This document shows, one piece after another, positions 34,039 through 42,866 of a stretch of DNA of 64,000 nt; position 1 is the stretch's first letter; each line of letters opens with the position of its first letter. The notes under the pieces are model-generated. The model searched no databases. It was not told where the DNA came from and was given only the letters and a program-made list of their open reading frames with translations. A program made the position numbers and the translations under genes. The stretch comes from an uncultured Lachnospiraceae bacterium (GTDB lineage Bacteria; Bacillota; Clostridia; Lachnospirales; Lachnospiraceae): assembly GCA_947631685.1 (NCBI GenBank), contig CANRMI010000011.1, forward strand, positions 1 to 64,000. The letters are read 5' to 3'.

Positions 34039-35219
34039 TCAAAAGGCACCCGTTTGTTATAGGACTCCAAGATCCCGTGGATCTTTTCCGTGGTGGCAAG
34101 CGTGTTGGCCAGGGAAACATCATGGTTCATAAAATCAATAATGGAGGCCATGAACTTGCTCATGTCCGCTTCCACAAAATAAGGCTTTTTACGGATCTCC
34201 GGCGGAAGATAGGTCAGATTGGTGGTAATGACTTTGTCAAAATAACATTTCTCATACGCTTCGTCGAAAGCGCTTAAACCGTTGGTGAAAAGGCCGAATG
34301 TGCAGCAGAGGTAGACCCGTCTGGCGTGCATGGCCTTTAACTGTCTGGAGGTATCCAGCATACTTTCGCCGGAAGAGATCATATCGTCAATGATGATAAC
34401 GTCTTTATCTTCAATATTGTCCCCTAAAAATTCATGGGCTACAATGGGATTCTTGCCGTTTACCACAATGGAGTAATCCCGTCTTTTATAGAACATGCCC
34501 GTATCCACGCCCAGCACCGTGGCAAAGTAGATAGCTCTGTCCAGAGCGCCCTCGTCGGGACTGATCACCACTAAGTGCTCCTTGTCCACGAGAAGATCCT
34601 CTTCGGCCGCCAAAAGCGCTTTGATGAACTGGTAGGGCGGTGTAAAGTTATCAAAACCGTTTAGGGGAGCCGCGTTCTGTACTCTGGGATCATGGGCGTC
34701 GAAGGTCACGAAATTGGTAACGCCCATGGCACTCAATTCTTCCAGCGCGTAGGCGCAGTCCAGGGATTCCCTGCCGTTTCGTTTGTGCTGTCTGCCCTCA
34801 TACAAAAAGGGCATGATGACATTGATCCGGTGTGCCTTGCCGTTGCAGGCCGCAATCACCCGTTTGAGATCCTGATAGTGGTCGTCGGGGGACATGTGGT
34901 TGGTAAAGCCCCCCACATCATAGGTGATGCTGTGGTTGCAGACGTCGGTGATGATAAACAAATCTTTTCCCCGGATGGATTCGTGGAATACCGCCTTACC
35001 CTCGCCGCTGCCGAAGCGGGGGCATTCAAAATTAGTCAGGTAGCTGCTTTCTATGTAGCCGTGAAAGGCGGGATCGTCCTTGACCTTGTTGTTGACGCTC
35101 TTGCGGAAGCTTACCAGGTAGTCGTTGACGCTGCGGGCCAGCTTCTCGGCAGAAGGCATGGCAACGATCTTTAACGGAGCCACCGGCATGGCATTTTCCA
35201 GTTCGTGTAAATCAGGCAT
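34035..35219 (-). CDS. prs: Ribose-phosphate pyrophosphokinase, long form
   Basis: Makes PRPP, precursor of purines, pyrimidines, histidine and NAD, from ribose-5-phosphate and ATP. The product has 394 residues against the usual 310-320. ATP/Mg site: DVCNHSITYDVGGF is unusual, while RQHKRNGRESLDCA, FDAHDPRVQNA and the PRPP loop VIIIDDMISSGESMLD are clear. The extra residues are mostly in the N-terminal 60 and before the flexible loop, a variant seen in Clostridia. GAGAGGAAA precedes the ATG and is part of a leader element shared with ppa. The end overlaps the kinase gene by four bases. Confidence 0.93.
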   Translation of the reverse strand: MPDLHELENAMPVAPLKIVAMPSAEKLARSVNDYLVSFRKSVNNKVKDDPAFHGYIESSYLTNFECPRFGSGEGKAVFHESIRGKDLFIITDVCNHSITYDVGGFTNHMSPDDHYQDLKRVIAACNGKAHRINVIMPFLYEGRQHKRNGRESLDCAYALEELSAMGVTNFVTFDAHDPRVQNAAPLNGFDNFTPPYQFIKALLAAEEDLLVDKEHLVVISPDEGALDRAIYFATVLGVDTGMFYKRRDYSIVVNGKNPIVAHEFLGDNIEDKDVIIIDDMISSGESMLDTSRQLKAMHARRVYLCCTFGLFTNGLSAFDEAYEKCYFDKVITTNLTYLPPEIRKKPYFVEADMSKFMASIIDFMNHDVSLANTLATTEKIHGILESYNKRVPFD

Positions 35220-35250
35220 ATTTTCCTCTCATTCCGCCGCGAAGAGCGGC
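35220..35250 (-). promoter_or_regulatory. Leader hairpin-plus-SD element of prs, shared with ppa
   Basis: Read on the minus strand, GCCGC-TCTTC-GCGGC forms a hairpin directly followed by GGAATGAGAGGAAAAT and the prs ATG. The inorganic pyrophosphatase leader at 60061-60090 has nearly the same block; 29 of 34 aligned positions agree through the ATG, and the one change in the stem keeps pairing as G-U. Confidence 0.7.
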
Positions 35251-35291
35251 ACTGCAGTCGTAAGATTTTCATGAATCGATCCTATGAATAT

Positions 35292-35337
35292 TTTATAACA
35301 TTCCCCTAGTGACACGTCAAGAAATTTCTAGTACAAT
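35292..35337. promoter_or_regulatory. Back-to-back promoters for prs and the DUF512 gene
   Basis: Minus strand: TTGACG (35320-35315), 17-base spacer, TATAAA (35297-35292) for prs. Plus strand: GTGACA (35309-35314), 17-base spacer, TACAAT (35332-35337) for the DUF512 gene. The two -35 hexamers abut, so two polymerases could not bind together. Confidence 0.75.
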
Positions 35338-35362
35338 AGGAATGGACGCAAAGGAGCAGAGG

Positions 35363-36766
35363 ATGGAAAAACGCAAAGGACATGTTATCAAACAGGTGGA
35401 ACCGGACAGCATCGCGGAAGAAATGGGACTGGAGCCGGGAGACAGTATCGTGGCTATAAACGGCCAGGAGATAGAGGATATTTTTGACTATCAGTTCCTG
35501 CTGCAGGATGCTTATACGGAAGTTCTGGTGGAGACAAAAGACGGAGAGGAATGTCTGCTGGAAATAGAAAAGAACTGGAACGAAGACTTGGGAGTCGTAT
35601 TTGAAAACGGCCTGATGGATGAGTACAGGCATTGCTGCAATCACTGTATCTTTTGCTTTATCGACCAGATGCCTCCCGGAATGCGTCAGACCTTGTATTT
35701 TAAGGACGATGATTCCCGGCTCTCTTTTCTGCAGGGCAACTATGTGACTCTGACCAATATGTCCGAACACGATATAGACAGGATCATCCATTACCGGCTA
35801 GGACCTATCAATGTTTCCTTTCAGACCATGAATCCCGAACTGCGGTGTAAGATGTTGAACAACCGGTTCGCGGGAGATGCTCTGAAAAAAGTGGACAGGC
35901 TCTATCAGGCGGGCATCCCCATGAACGGTCAGATCGTGCTCTGCAAGGGCATCAACGACGGGGAGGAGCTGGAGTACAGTATTGCCAGACTGGCGGAGTA
36001 CATACCGGTGCTGGAAAGCGTTTCCGTGGTGCCGGTAGGTCTCACCAGATACAGGGAGGGATTGTATCCCCTGGAGGCTTTTACGGAAAAGGACGCGGAA
36101 GAGGTCATCGACAGGATAGAGCGCTGGCAGAAGAAACTTTACAAAGAAAAAGGCGTACATTTCGTCCACGCCAGTGACGAGTGGTATGCGCTGGCGGACA
36201 GGGAACTGCCGGAGGAAGCCCGCTATGACGGCTATCATCAGTTGGAAAACGGTGTGGGCATGCTGCGGCTTCTGTTGGATGAATTTCAAGAAGCCATGGA
36301 ACAGCAAAGGGCTTGGATAGATTCCGATAAAGAGTTCGATAAAGCTTCCCGCAAGGAAGGGAAGCCTGTCATTGTTTCTCTGGCTACGGGCAGGCTGGCA
36401 TATCCCTATATCCGGCAGATGGCAGAGACGATGGAGGCGGCCTGTAAGGGGCTGCAGATTCTGGTCTATCCTGTGCGGAATGATTTTTTCGGGGAGAGCA
36501 TAACGGTATCGGGGCTTTTGACAGGACAGGATATTGCCGCCCAGCTTGCGGGAAAGGCACTGGGAAGCAGGCTGTTTCTGCCGCAGAATGTGCTGCGCAG
36601 CGAGGGGGATCTGTTTCTGGACGATATGAAACTGCCGGAGTTAGAGAGGACTTTACAAGTTCAGATAGATATTGTAAAATCAAGTGGTTATGATTTTGTG
36701 GAAAGCATTCTGCGCGTATGGAAGGAGGCAAACGGATGGCAGGAAGAAAGTCGAAGCCCATTGTAG
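35363..36766 (+). CDS. DUF512 protein with PDZ and radical-SAM-like cysteine motif
   Basis: Protein of 467 residues. An N-terminal PDZ-like domain (KQVEPDSIAEEMGLEPGDS, residues about 8-26) precedes a CxxxCxxC cluster, Cys91-Cys95-Cys98 in CCNHCIFCFIDQMPPGM, the iron-sulfur signature of radical SAM enzymes, then GNYVTLTNM and the DUF512 C-terminal region. ATG 35363 follows AAAGGAGCAGAGG. It overlaps der by 31 bases, an association I recall as common in Clostridia. The reaction is unknown. Confidence 0.87.
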   Translation: MEKRKGHVIKQVEPDSIAEEMGLEPGDSIVAINGQEIEDIFDYQFLLQDAYTEVLVETKDGEECLLEIEKNWNEDLGVVFENGLMDEYRHCCNHCIFCFIDQMPPGMRQTLYFKDDDSRLSFLQGNYVTLTNMSEHDIDRIIHYRLGPINVSFQTMNPELRCKMLNNRFAGDALKKVDRLYQAGIPMNGQIVLCKGINDGEELEYSIARLAEYIPVLESVSVVPVGLTRYREGLYPLEAFTEKDAEEVIDRIERWQKKLYKEKGVHFVHASDEWYALADRELPEEARYDGYHQLENGVGMLRLLLDEFQEAMEQQRAWIDSDKEFDKASRKEGKPVIVSLATGRLAYPYIRQMAETMEAACKGLQILVYPVRNDFFGESITVSGLLTGQDIAAQLAGKALGSRLFLPQNVLRSEGDLFLDDMKLPELERTLQVQIDIVKSSGYDFVESILRVWKEANGWQEESRSPL

Positions 36767-38076
36767 CCGTAGTGGGAAGACCGAATGTGGGCAAGTCTAC
36801 CTTGTTCAATGCGCTGGCGGGAGAAAAGATCGCGATCGTAAAGGATACGCCGGGAATCACCCGAGACAGGATCTATGCGGATGTAAGCTGGCTGGATGAA
36901 AATTTTACATTGATAGATACGGGAGGAATAGAGCCGGACAGCCGGGATATTATCCTGTCCCAGATGCGTGAGCAGGCGCAGATCGCCATAGATACCGCGG
37001 ACGTGATCCTGTTCATGGTGGATGTACGGCAGGGATTAGTGGACGCCGACGCCAAAGTGGCGGATATGCTGCGGCGTTCTAAGAAGCCTGTGGTGCTGGC
37101 GGTCAACAAAGTGGACAGCTATGAAAAATACGGCAACGATGTCTATGAATTTTATAATCTGGGTATCGGGGAGCCCCATCCCATTTCCTCGGTCAATAAG
37201 CTGGGACTGGGAGACCTGCTGGATGAAGTGATCTCTTTCTTCCCGGAAGGGACGGGGGAGGAAGAAGAGGACGACAGGATACGAGTCGCGATCGTAGGAA
37301 AGCCCAATGTGGGGAAGTCCTCCATTATCAACAGGCTTTTGGGGGAAAACAGGCTGATCGTATCGGATATTGCGGGCACTACCAGGGACGCGGTGGATAC
37401 GGATGTAAGCTATAACGGCAGGGAATATGTCTTTATCGATACGGCGGGACTGCGCCGCAAGAATAAAATAAAAGAAGATCTGGAGCACTATATGATCCTG
37501 CGTACCGTGAGCGCGGTGGAGCGGGCGGACGTGGTGGTTCTGGTGATCGACGCCGTAGAGGGCGTCACCGAGCAGGACGCCAAGATCGCGGGAATCGCCC
37601 ATGACAGAGGCAAGGCTGTCATTATCGCGGTCAACAAATGGGACGCGGTGGAAAAGGACGATAAGACCATTTACCGTTTTACGGAGAAGGTGCGAAATAC
37701 CCTTTCTTTCATGCAGTACGCGGAGATACTTTTTATTTCCGCCAAGACCGGACAGCGGCTTCCCAAACTGTATGAGACCATTGACATGGTAAGCGAAAAC
37801 CACGCCATGAGGGTGCAGACCGGTGTGCTCAATGAGATCATGGCGGAAGCCACAGCCATGCAGCAGCCGCCTTCGGACAAGGGCAGACGGTTAAAGCTCT
37901 ACTATATTACCCAGGCTGCGGTCAAGCCACCCACCTTTGTGATCTTTGTAAACGACAAGGATCTGATGCATTTTTCCTATACCAGATATATTGAGAATCA
38001 GATAAGGGATACTTTTGGGTTCAGGGGAACGCCCCTGCGGTTTATTATCAGGGAGAGAAAGGAACAGGACAAATGA
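36736..38076 (+). CDS. der: Ribosome assembly GTPase Der (EngA)
   Basis: Double GTPase required for 50S maturation, 446 residues. First G domain: AVVGRPNVGKSTLFN, DTPGITRD, NKVDSYE. Second: AIVGKPNVGKSSIINR, DIAGTTRDAVD, DTAGLRRK, NKWDAVE. A KH-like C-terminal domain ends the protein. AAGGAGG lies before ATG 36736, inside the end of the DUF512 gene. Confidence 0.98.
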   Translation: MAGRKSKPIVAVVGRPNVGKSTLFNALAGEKIAIVKDTPGITRDRIYADVSWLDENFTLIDTGGIEPDSRDIILSQMREQAQIAIDTADVILFMVDVRQGLVDADAKVADMLRRSKKPVVLAVNKVDSYEKYGNDVYEFYNLGIGEPHPISSVNKLGLGDLLDEVISFFPEGTGEEEEDDRIRVAIVGKPNVGKSSIINRLLGENRLIVSDIAGTTRDAVDTDVSYNGREYVFIDTAGLRRKNKIKEDLEHYMILRTVSAVERADVVVLVIDAVEGVTEQDAKIAGIAHDRGKAVIIAVNKWDAVEKDDKTIYRFTEKVRNTLSFMQYAEILFISAKTGQRLPKLYETIDMVSENHAMRVQTGVLNEIMAEATAMQQPPSDKGRRLKLYYITQAAVKPPTFVIFVNDKDLMHFSYTRYIENQIRDTFGFRGTPLRFIIRERKEQDK

Positions 38077-38735
38077 TATTGGAGAGAGTGATCTGTCTGG
38101 TGATCGGATATGTGTTCGGTCTGTTCCAGACGGCGTATTTTTACGGAAAGGCTCACGGAATCGACATCAGAGAACATGGCAGCGGCAATTCCGGCACCAC
38201 GAACGCCCTCAGGGTATTGGGGACCAAGGCGGGACTGATCGTGCTGGCGGGGGACTGTTTAAAATGCATCCTGGCGATCTGGCTGACCTATCTGCTCTTC
38301 GGGCAGAGTCATCCGGAAAACAAATACCTGCTGGCTCTCTATACGGCGGCGGGAGTGATCCTGGGACATAATTACCCTTTTTACATGCATTTTAAGGGGG
38401 GAAAGGGCATCGCGGCCACGGCGGGACTGGTGCTGGCTTTTCATCCATATTTTATCCCCATGGGCGTGATCATCTTTTTTGCCACCTTTTTTACCACCCA
38501 CTATGTATCCTTAGGCTCTCTGTTAGTATACGCGGGTTTTATGGTGGAAATGGTGATCTGTGGGGAACTGGGTGTCTTTCATGGTATGCAGAGGCCCCAG
38601 CTGATAGAAATGTATATCCTCACCGCTCTGTTGACGATACTGGCGTATGTGAAACACAGGGCGAATATTGCGAGACTCATAAAAGGGGAAGAGAGAAAAA
38701 CTTATCTCTTTAAGAAAAACAAAACGGAGGAGTAG
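38073..38735 (+). CDS. plsY: Glycerol-3-phosphate acyltransferase PlsY
   Basis: Membrane enzyme that transfers the acyl group of acyl-phosphate (from PlsX) to glycerol-3-phosphate. 220 residues with about five helices. The conserved motifs are the GSGNSGTTNALRVLG loop (near residues 36-50), the GHNYPFYMHFKGGKGIAAT loop and a PlsY-type C-terminal end. It overlaps der by ATGA and precedes gpsA, which makes its substrate. Confidence 0.95.
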   Translation: MILERVICLVIGYVFGLFQTAYFYGKAHGIDIREHGSGNSGTTNALRVLGTKAGLIVLAGDCLKCILAIWLTYLLFGQSHPENKYLLALYTAAGVILGHNYPFYMHFKGGKGIAATAGLVLAFHPYFIPMGVIIFFATFFTTHYVSLGSLLVYAGFMVEMVICGELGVFHGMQRPQLIEMYILTALLTILAYVKHRANIARLIKGEERKTYLFKKNKTEE

Positions 38736-38741
38736 ACGAAT

Positions 38742-39755
38742 ATGGCAGATATAGGAATAATCGGAGCAGGAAGCTGGGGAATCGCGCTGGCAGTGCTTCT
38801 GCATAAAAACGGGCATCGCGTTACAGTCTGGTCCAAACTGGCGGACGAGATCGCCATGCTGGAGAAAGAGCATGAACACAAGGACAAACTGCCTGGCGTG
38901 AAGCTGCCGGCGGACATGGCCTTTACCACTGATCTAAAGGAAGCCGTAAAGGGCATGGATGTACTGGTGCTGGCAGTGCCTTCTTCCTTTACCAGGAGTA
39001 CGGCCAGGGAATTGAGCGCGGAGGTGGAAGAGGGACAGATCATCGTCAATGTGGCGAAAGGCATTGAGGAGCACACGCTCATGACGCTTTCCCAGATCAT
39101 TGAAGAGGAAGTGCCCAAGGCGACGGTAGCGGTGCTTTCCGGACCGTCCCACGCGGAGGAAGTGGGAAGAGGGATTCCTACCACCATTGTGGTGGGAGCC
39201 AGGAAAAAAGCTACGGCTGAGTATCTGCAGAACATTTTCATGAACGATGTGTTCCGTGTCTATACCAGTTCCGACGTACTGGGGATGGAGCTGGGAGCCG
39301 CCCTGAAGAATGTGGTGGCGCTGGCGGCAGGTATGGCGGACGGCCTGGGCTATGGGGACAATACCAAGGCGGCGCTGATCACCAGGGGAATCGCGGAAAT
39401 CTCCAGAGTGGGCGTGGCTATGGGAGCAAGAGCCGAAACGTTCAACGGTCTGACGGGTATCGGGGATCTGATCGTAACCTGCGCGTCCATGCATTCCCGC
39501 AACCGCAGGGCGGGCATTTTGATCGGACAGGGCAAGAGCATGGAGGAAGCCATGGCAGAAGTAAAGATGGTAGTAGAGGGTGTCTACTCCGCCAAGGCGG
39601 CCATGGGACTTGCTGAGAAATACGGAGTGCAGCTCCCCATTATCGAGCAGGTCAATCTGATCCTTTTCCATGGGAAAGCTCCCGGCGAAGCAGTCCGGGA
39701 TCTGATGCTGCGGGATAAGAAGATAGAAATCTCGGATGCCCAGTGGGAAGAATAG
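38742..39755 (+). CDS. gpsA: Glycerol-3-phosphate dehydrogenase [NAD(P)+]
   Basis: Reduces dihydroxyacetone phosphate to glycerol-3-phosphate for phospholipids; 337 residues. The nucleotide site is IIGAGSWGIALAVLLHKNGH, with VAKGIEEHT, LSGPSHAEEVGRGIPT, the catalytic lysine region GAALKNVVALAAGMADGLG and the TFNGLTGIGDLIVTC segment. plsY-gpsA adjacency places acceptor synthesis next to acyl transfer. Confidence 0.97.
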   Translation: MADIGIIGAGSWGIALAVLLHKNGHRVTVWSKLADEIAMLEKEHEHKDKLPGVKLPADMAFTTDLKEAVKGMDVLVLAVPSSFTRSTARELSAEVEEGQIIVNVAKGIEEHTLMTLSQIIEEEVPKATVAVLSGPSHAEEVGRGIPTTIVVGARKKATAEYLQNIFMNDVFRVYTSSDVLGMELGAALKNVVALAAGMADGLGYGDNTKAALITRGIAEISRVGVAMGARAETFNGLTGIGDLIVTCASMHSRNRRAGILIGQGKSMEEAMAEVKMVVEGVYSAKAAMGLAEKYGVQLPIIEQVNLILFHGKAPGEAVRDLMLRDKKIEISDAQWEE

Positions 39756-39780
39756 AAAATCGTATGTTGGAAGCCTAAAG

Positions 39781-39830
39781 AAAAGGCCGCGGGTCTACCG
39801 GATAGCGGATACAATCTCCGCGGCCATTTT
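39781..39830. terminator. Bidirectional terminator between gpsA and metF
   Basis: AAAAGGCCGCGG (39781-39792) pairs with CCGCGGCC followed by ATTTT (39818-39829), 8 strong base pairs plus flanking A/T. One arm lies in the last codons of metF, so it serves both convergent genes. Confidence 0.7.
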
Positions 39831-40652
39831 AGGTCTGTTCATGGTGTAGAGATGAATATCTTTGACGCCGTTATGACGTAAATCCTGTATCTGGCGGATG
39901 CAGTAGTCGATACCGGCCTTTCGCATTTCCTCCGGCCTGTCTCCGTAGGCAGCGATCAGATCGCTGAAAGCCTTTGGCAGGGAAGCGCCCGAAAGGGAAA
40001 TGGTGGTGCCCAGGGAAGAAGCTGAGGTAACGGGCATGATGCCGGCGCAGATTGGAACGGTAATGCCTTTCTTCTGGGCTCTGTCACAGAAATCATAAAA
40101 ATAATCGTTGTCAAAAAACATCTGGGTAATGAAGAAATCGGCGCCGGCGTCCTGTTTCTTTTTTAAATTGGCCAGGTCCGTTTCCCGGCTGAAGCATTCA
40201 TAATGCTTTTCCGGGTAGCAGGCACCGCCGCAGGAAAAGTCTGTATGTTCCCTTAAAAACGCGATCAGATCGGAAGCATAGAAAAATTCCCTGGACGCGA
40301 ACTGTTCGTCACTCATATCTCTGGGACGGTCGCCCCGAAGCGCCAGTACCTGAAAGATCCCCTGAGAAGCCAGTCCCTCCGTTACGGAAAGAATATCCTC
40401 TTTTTTATTTCCCACACAGGTCAGATGGGCCAGAACCTCCGTATGCAGCTCATTCTGGATAAAAGAAGCGATTTCCAGCGTCTTTTTGGATTTGCTGCCG
40501 CCGGCCCCGTAGGTAACGCTGATAAAATCAGGGTTTAGGGCGCTTAAGGCGCGCATGGTATCGAAAGCGGAAACAAAGTCCTCGTCCTTTTTGGGGGGGA
40601 ATACTTCAAAGGAAATGCCGGAACGTTCTTTGTGCAGTAAATCTTTGATCAT
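39795..40652 (-). CDS. metF: Methylenetetrahydrofolate reductase
   Basis: FAD enzyme that reduces methylene-THF to methyl-THF for methionine synthesis or the Wood-Ljungdahl route; 285 residues. It opens with ISFEVFPPKKDED and has DFISVTYGAGGS, ALRGDRPRD and the FITQMFFDNDYFYDF segment. No SAM riboswitch is visible in its short leader. GGAG lies before the ATG. Confidence 0.95.
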   Translation of the reverse strand: MIKDLLHKERSGISFEVFPPKKDEDFVSAFDTMRALSALNPDFISVTYGAGGSKSKKTLEIASFIQNELHTEVLAHLTCVGNKKEDILSVTEGLASQGIFQVLALRGDRPRDMSDEQFASREFFYASDLIAFLREHTDFSCGGACYPEKHYECFSRETDLANLKKKQDAGADFFITQMFFDNDYFYDFCDRAQKKGITVPICAGIMPVTSASSLGTTISLSGASLPKAFSDLIAAYGDRPEEMRKAGIDYCIRQIQDLRHNGVKDIHLYTMNRPKMAAEIVSAIR

Positions 40653-40673
40653 AATGTTTTCTCCATAAATTTC

Positions 40674-40721
40674 TTGATTTTAAAACAAGAATATCGTAAC
40701 ATGATAATAAATAATTTTCAA
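40674..40721. promoter_or_regulatory. Overlapping divergent promoters of metF and the MoxR gene
   Basis: Minus strand for metF: TTGAAA (40721-40716), 17-base spacer, TGT-TACGAT (-10 at 40698-40693). Plus strand for the ATPase gene: TTGATT (40674-40679), 17-base spacer, TAACAT (40697-40702). The -10 elements overlap by two bases. Confidence 0.55.
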
Positions 40722-40752
40722 TAAAAATAAGGGAAAGCGAAAGGAAGAATTT

Positions 40753-41580
40753 ATGGACGAGCAGCAGACGGGGTTTCGGGGAAGCAGCGAATATGTGGCC
40801 AGCGAAGAGCTGATGGCCAGTGTCAATGTAGCGATTGCTCTGAAAAAACCTCTTTTGATAAAAGGCGAGCCGGGGACCGGCAAGACCATGCTGGCGGAGG
40901 CAGTGGCGAAGTCCTTGGGTAAGAGGCTGATCATCTGGAATATCAAATCCACCACCAAGGCCCAGGAGGGGCTCTATGTATACGACACAATCCAGAGGCT
41001 CTACGACGGGCAGTTTGGGGAAGAGGGCGTGGACGATATTTCCCGTTATATCAAGCTGGGAAAGCTGGGAGAGGCGTTTGAAAGCGATGAACAGGTGGTG
41101 CTTTTGATCGACGAGATTGATAAGGCGGATCTGGAGTTTCCCAACGATCTGCTCTGGGAACTGGACAAGATGGAATTTTATATCCATGAGACCAGGCGTA
41201 CCGTGACGGCAAAGCACAGGCCGATTGTCATTATTACCTCCAATGCGGAAAAGGAACTGCCGGACGCGTTCCTGCGCCGCTGCATTTTCCACTATATAGA
41301 TTTTCCCGACGACGCGCTGATGGAAGAAATCGTAAAGGTGCATTATCCTGATGTGGAGGAAACCCTTTTAAAGAATGCCATGGAGGTATTCTACAGTATC
41401 AGAGGACTTAGGGACATCCGCAAGAAGCCCAGTACTTCGGAACTGATAGATTGGATCAACGCCCTGCAGTTAGGCGGTATTCCGGCGGATAAGATAAAGA
41501 GCGCCCTGCCCTTTATCGGCGTGGTGGTGAAAAAGGACGAGGATCTGGAAACCGTAAGACACAATGCCAATTCCCTGTAA
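40753..41580 (+). CDS. MoxR-family AAA+ ATPase
   Basis: Chaperone-like ATPase of 275 residues. Walker A GEPGTGKTMLAEAVAKSLG (about residues 38-56), Walker B VVLLIDEIDKAD, sensor IVIITSNAEKELPDAFLRRC with the arginine finger. MoxR proteins act with VWA proteins to mature metal enzymes or complexes. The VWA partner follows after nine bases. Confidence 0.9.
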   Translation: MDEQQTGFRGSSEYVASEELMASVNVAIALKKPLLIKGEPGTGKTMLAEAVAKSLGKRLIIWNIKSTTKAQEGLYVYDTIQRLYDGQFGEEGVDDISRYIKLGKLGEAFESDEQVVLLIDEIDKADLEFPNDLLWELDKMEFYIHETRRTVTAKHRPIVIITSNAEKELPDAFLRRCIFHYIDFPDDALMEEIVKVHYPDVEETLLKNAMEVFYSIRGLRDIRKKPSTSELIDWINALQLGGIPADKIKSALPFIGVVVKKDEDLETVRHNANSL

Positions 41581-41589
41581 GGAGGGCGT

Positions 41590-42798
41590 ATGTTTACTAA
41601 GTTTTTTCACTGTCTGCGCGAGAAGGGCATGCATGTCACCCTGGGGGAATTTTTAACCCTCCAGGAAGCGCTGCAGCAGGATCTGTGCCAAAGCAGCATG
41701 ACAGGGTTCTATTACGTGGCCCGTATGATCTTGGTTAAGAGCGAAACGGATTACGATAAATTTGACATGGCCTTTGAGGAGTGCTTTAAGGCCGCAAAAT
41801 TTGACAGGGAGATCACTTCCCAGATGCTGCGCTGGCTGGACAAATCCGATCTGCAGCAGCTTGCGGATGATGAGGCGAGGGCACAGTTAAATGAGCTGGA
41901 GGATCTGCAGGTCCATATGGACCAGGAAGAGATTCAGCAGAAATTTAAGGAAAGGCTGCGGGATCAGGACTCCGAGCACAACGGCGGCAGCTTCTGGATA
42001 GGCAGTATGGGCAAGACCTCTTTTGGAAGCAACGGCGGCAATGTGGGTGGTCTGCGGGTAGGCGGCAAAACCGGCCATCAGTCCGCCTTTGCGGTGATCG
42101 GTGAGAGAAAGTACCGGGATTTCAGGGACGACAGGGTATTGGACAACAGGCAGTTCCAGCTGGCTTTCCGCAAGCTGCGGCAGTTTTCCGCAAGGCTGGA
42201 CATTCCGGAAACGGAGCTGGATATTGACGGGACCGTAAACAAGACCTGCAACAACGGAGGCTGCCTGCAGATCGTCATGCAGAAGCCTCGTAAAAATGCG
42301 GTGAAACTGCTGCTCTTAATGGATTCCGGCGGCACCATGATCCCTTTCAGCGCCCTGTTGAATGACCTGTTTCAAGCTGTGCACAAATCCAATCATTACA
42401 AGGATGTGAAAACCTATTATTTTCATAACTGCATTTACAGCAAGCTTTACAAAACGCCGGAGTGTGAAAATGGGGACTGGATAGACACGGACTGGATGTT
42501 TAAGAATCTGGGCAGCGACTATAAGGTGATCATTGTAGGAGATGCCGCTATGGCGCCGGAAGAACTGTATTCCGATACGGGCAATTACAGAGGGCCCAAC
42601 GGAGGACTCTCCGGCTGGGACTGGCTGCAGCTTGTGAAAAAGCATTATAAAAAGGTAGTCTGGCTTAATCCCAAAATGGCGCCGGGACATGCGCCCTGGC
42701 GGGAGGCGGAAACTGCCATCAAGGGACTGTTCCCCATGTATAAGCTGACGGTGGACGGCTTAAACCAGGCCATGGTGAAGCTGATGACGAATAAATAG
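41590..42798 (+). CDS. VWA-domain protein, CoxE-like, partner of MoxR
   Basis: Protein of 402 residues with no signal or membrane segment. The C-terminal half is a VWA domain: VKLLLLMDSGGTMIPF carries an altered metal-ion site, Asp245-Ser-Gly-Gly-Thr where DxSxS is usual. Asp/Thr positions later include IVGDAAMAPEELYS. The N-terminal half is helical (ELEDLQVHMDQEEIQQKFKE). A glycine-rich linker (SMGKTSFGSNGGNVGG) separates them. The target complex is not apparent; cox genes are absent. Confidence 0.8.
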   Translation: MFTKFFHCLREKGMHVTLGEFLTLQEALQQDLCQSSMTGFYYVARMILVKSETDYDKFDMAFEECFKAAKFDREITSQMLRWLDKSDLQQLADDEARAQLNELEDLQVHMDQEEIQQKFKERLRDQDSEHNGGSFWIGSMGKTSFGSNGGNVGGLRVGGKTGHQSAFAVIGERKYRDFRDDRVLDNRQFQLAFRKLRQFSARLDIPETELDIDGTVNKTCNNGGCLQIVMQKPRKNAVKLLLLMDSGGTMIPFSALLNDLFQAVHKSNHYKDVKTYYFHNCIYSKLYKTPECENGDWIDTDWMFKNLGSDYKVIIVGDAAMAPEELYSDTGNYRGPNGGLSGWDWLQLVKKHYKKVVWLNPKMAPGHAPWREAETAIKGLFPMYKLTVDGLNQAMVKLMTNK

Positions 42799-42831
42799 AA
42801 GCGGAATGCCGGTCCACGGTGCAATTTTCGG

Positions 42832-42860
42832 TTGACAATCGGATAAACTGTTTGTATAAT
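42832..42860 (+). promoter_or_regulatory. Consensus sigma-A promoter of T-box-tyrS
   Basis: TTGACA (42832-42837), exactly 17 bases, TATAAT (42855-42860). This is the only full-consensus promoter in the window; output is presumably limited by the T-box. Confidence 0.92.
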
Positions 42861-42866
42861 GACTAA

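Noticed and set aside
40653-40752. SAM riboswitch in front of metF
   Set aside because: The leader is too short and lacks the S-box core.
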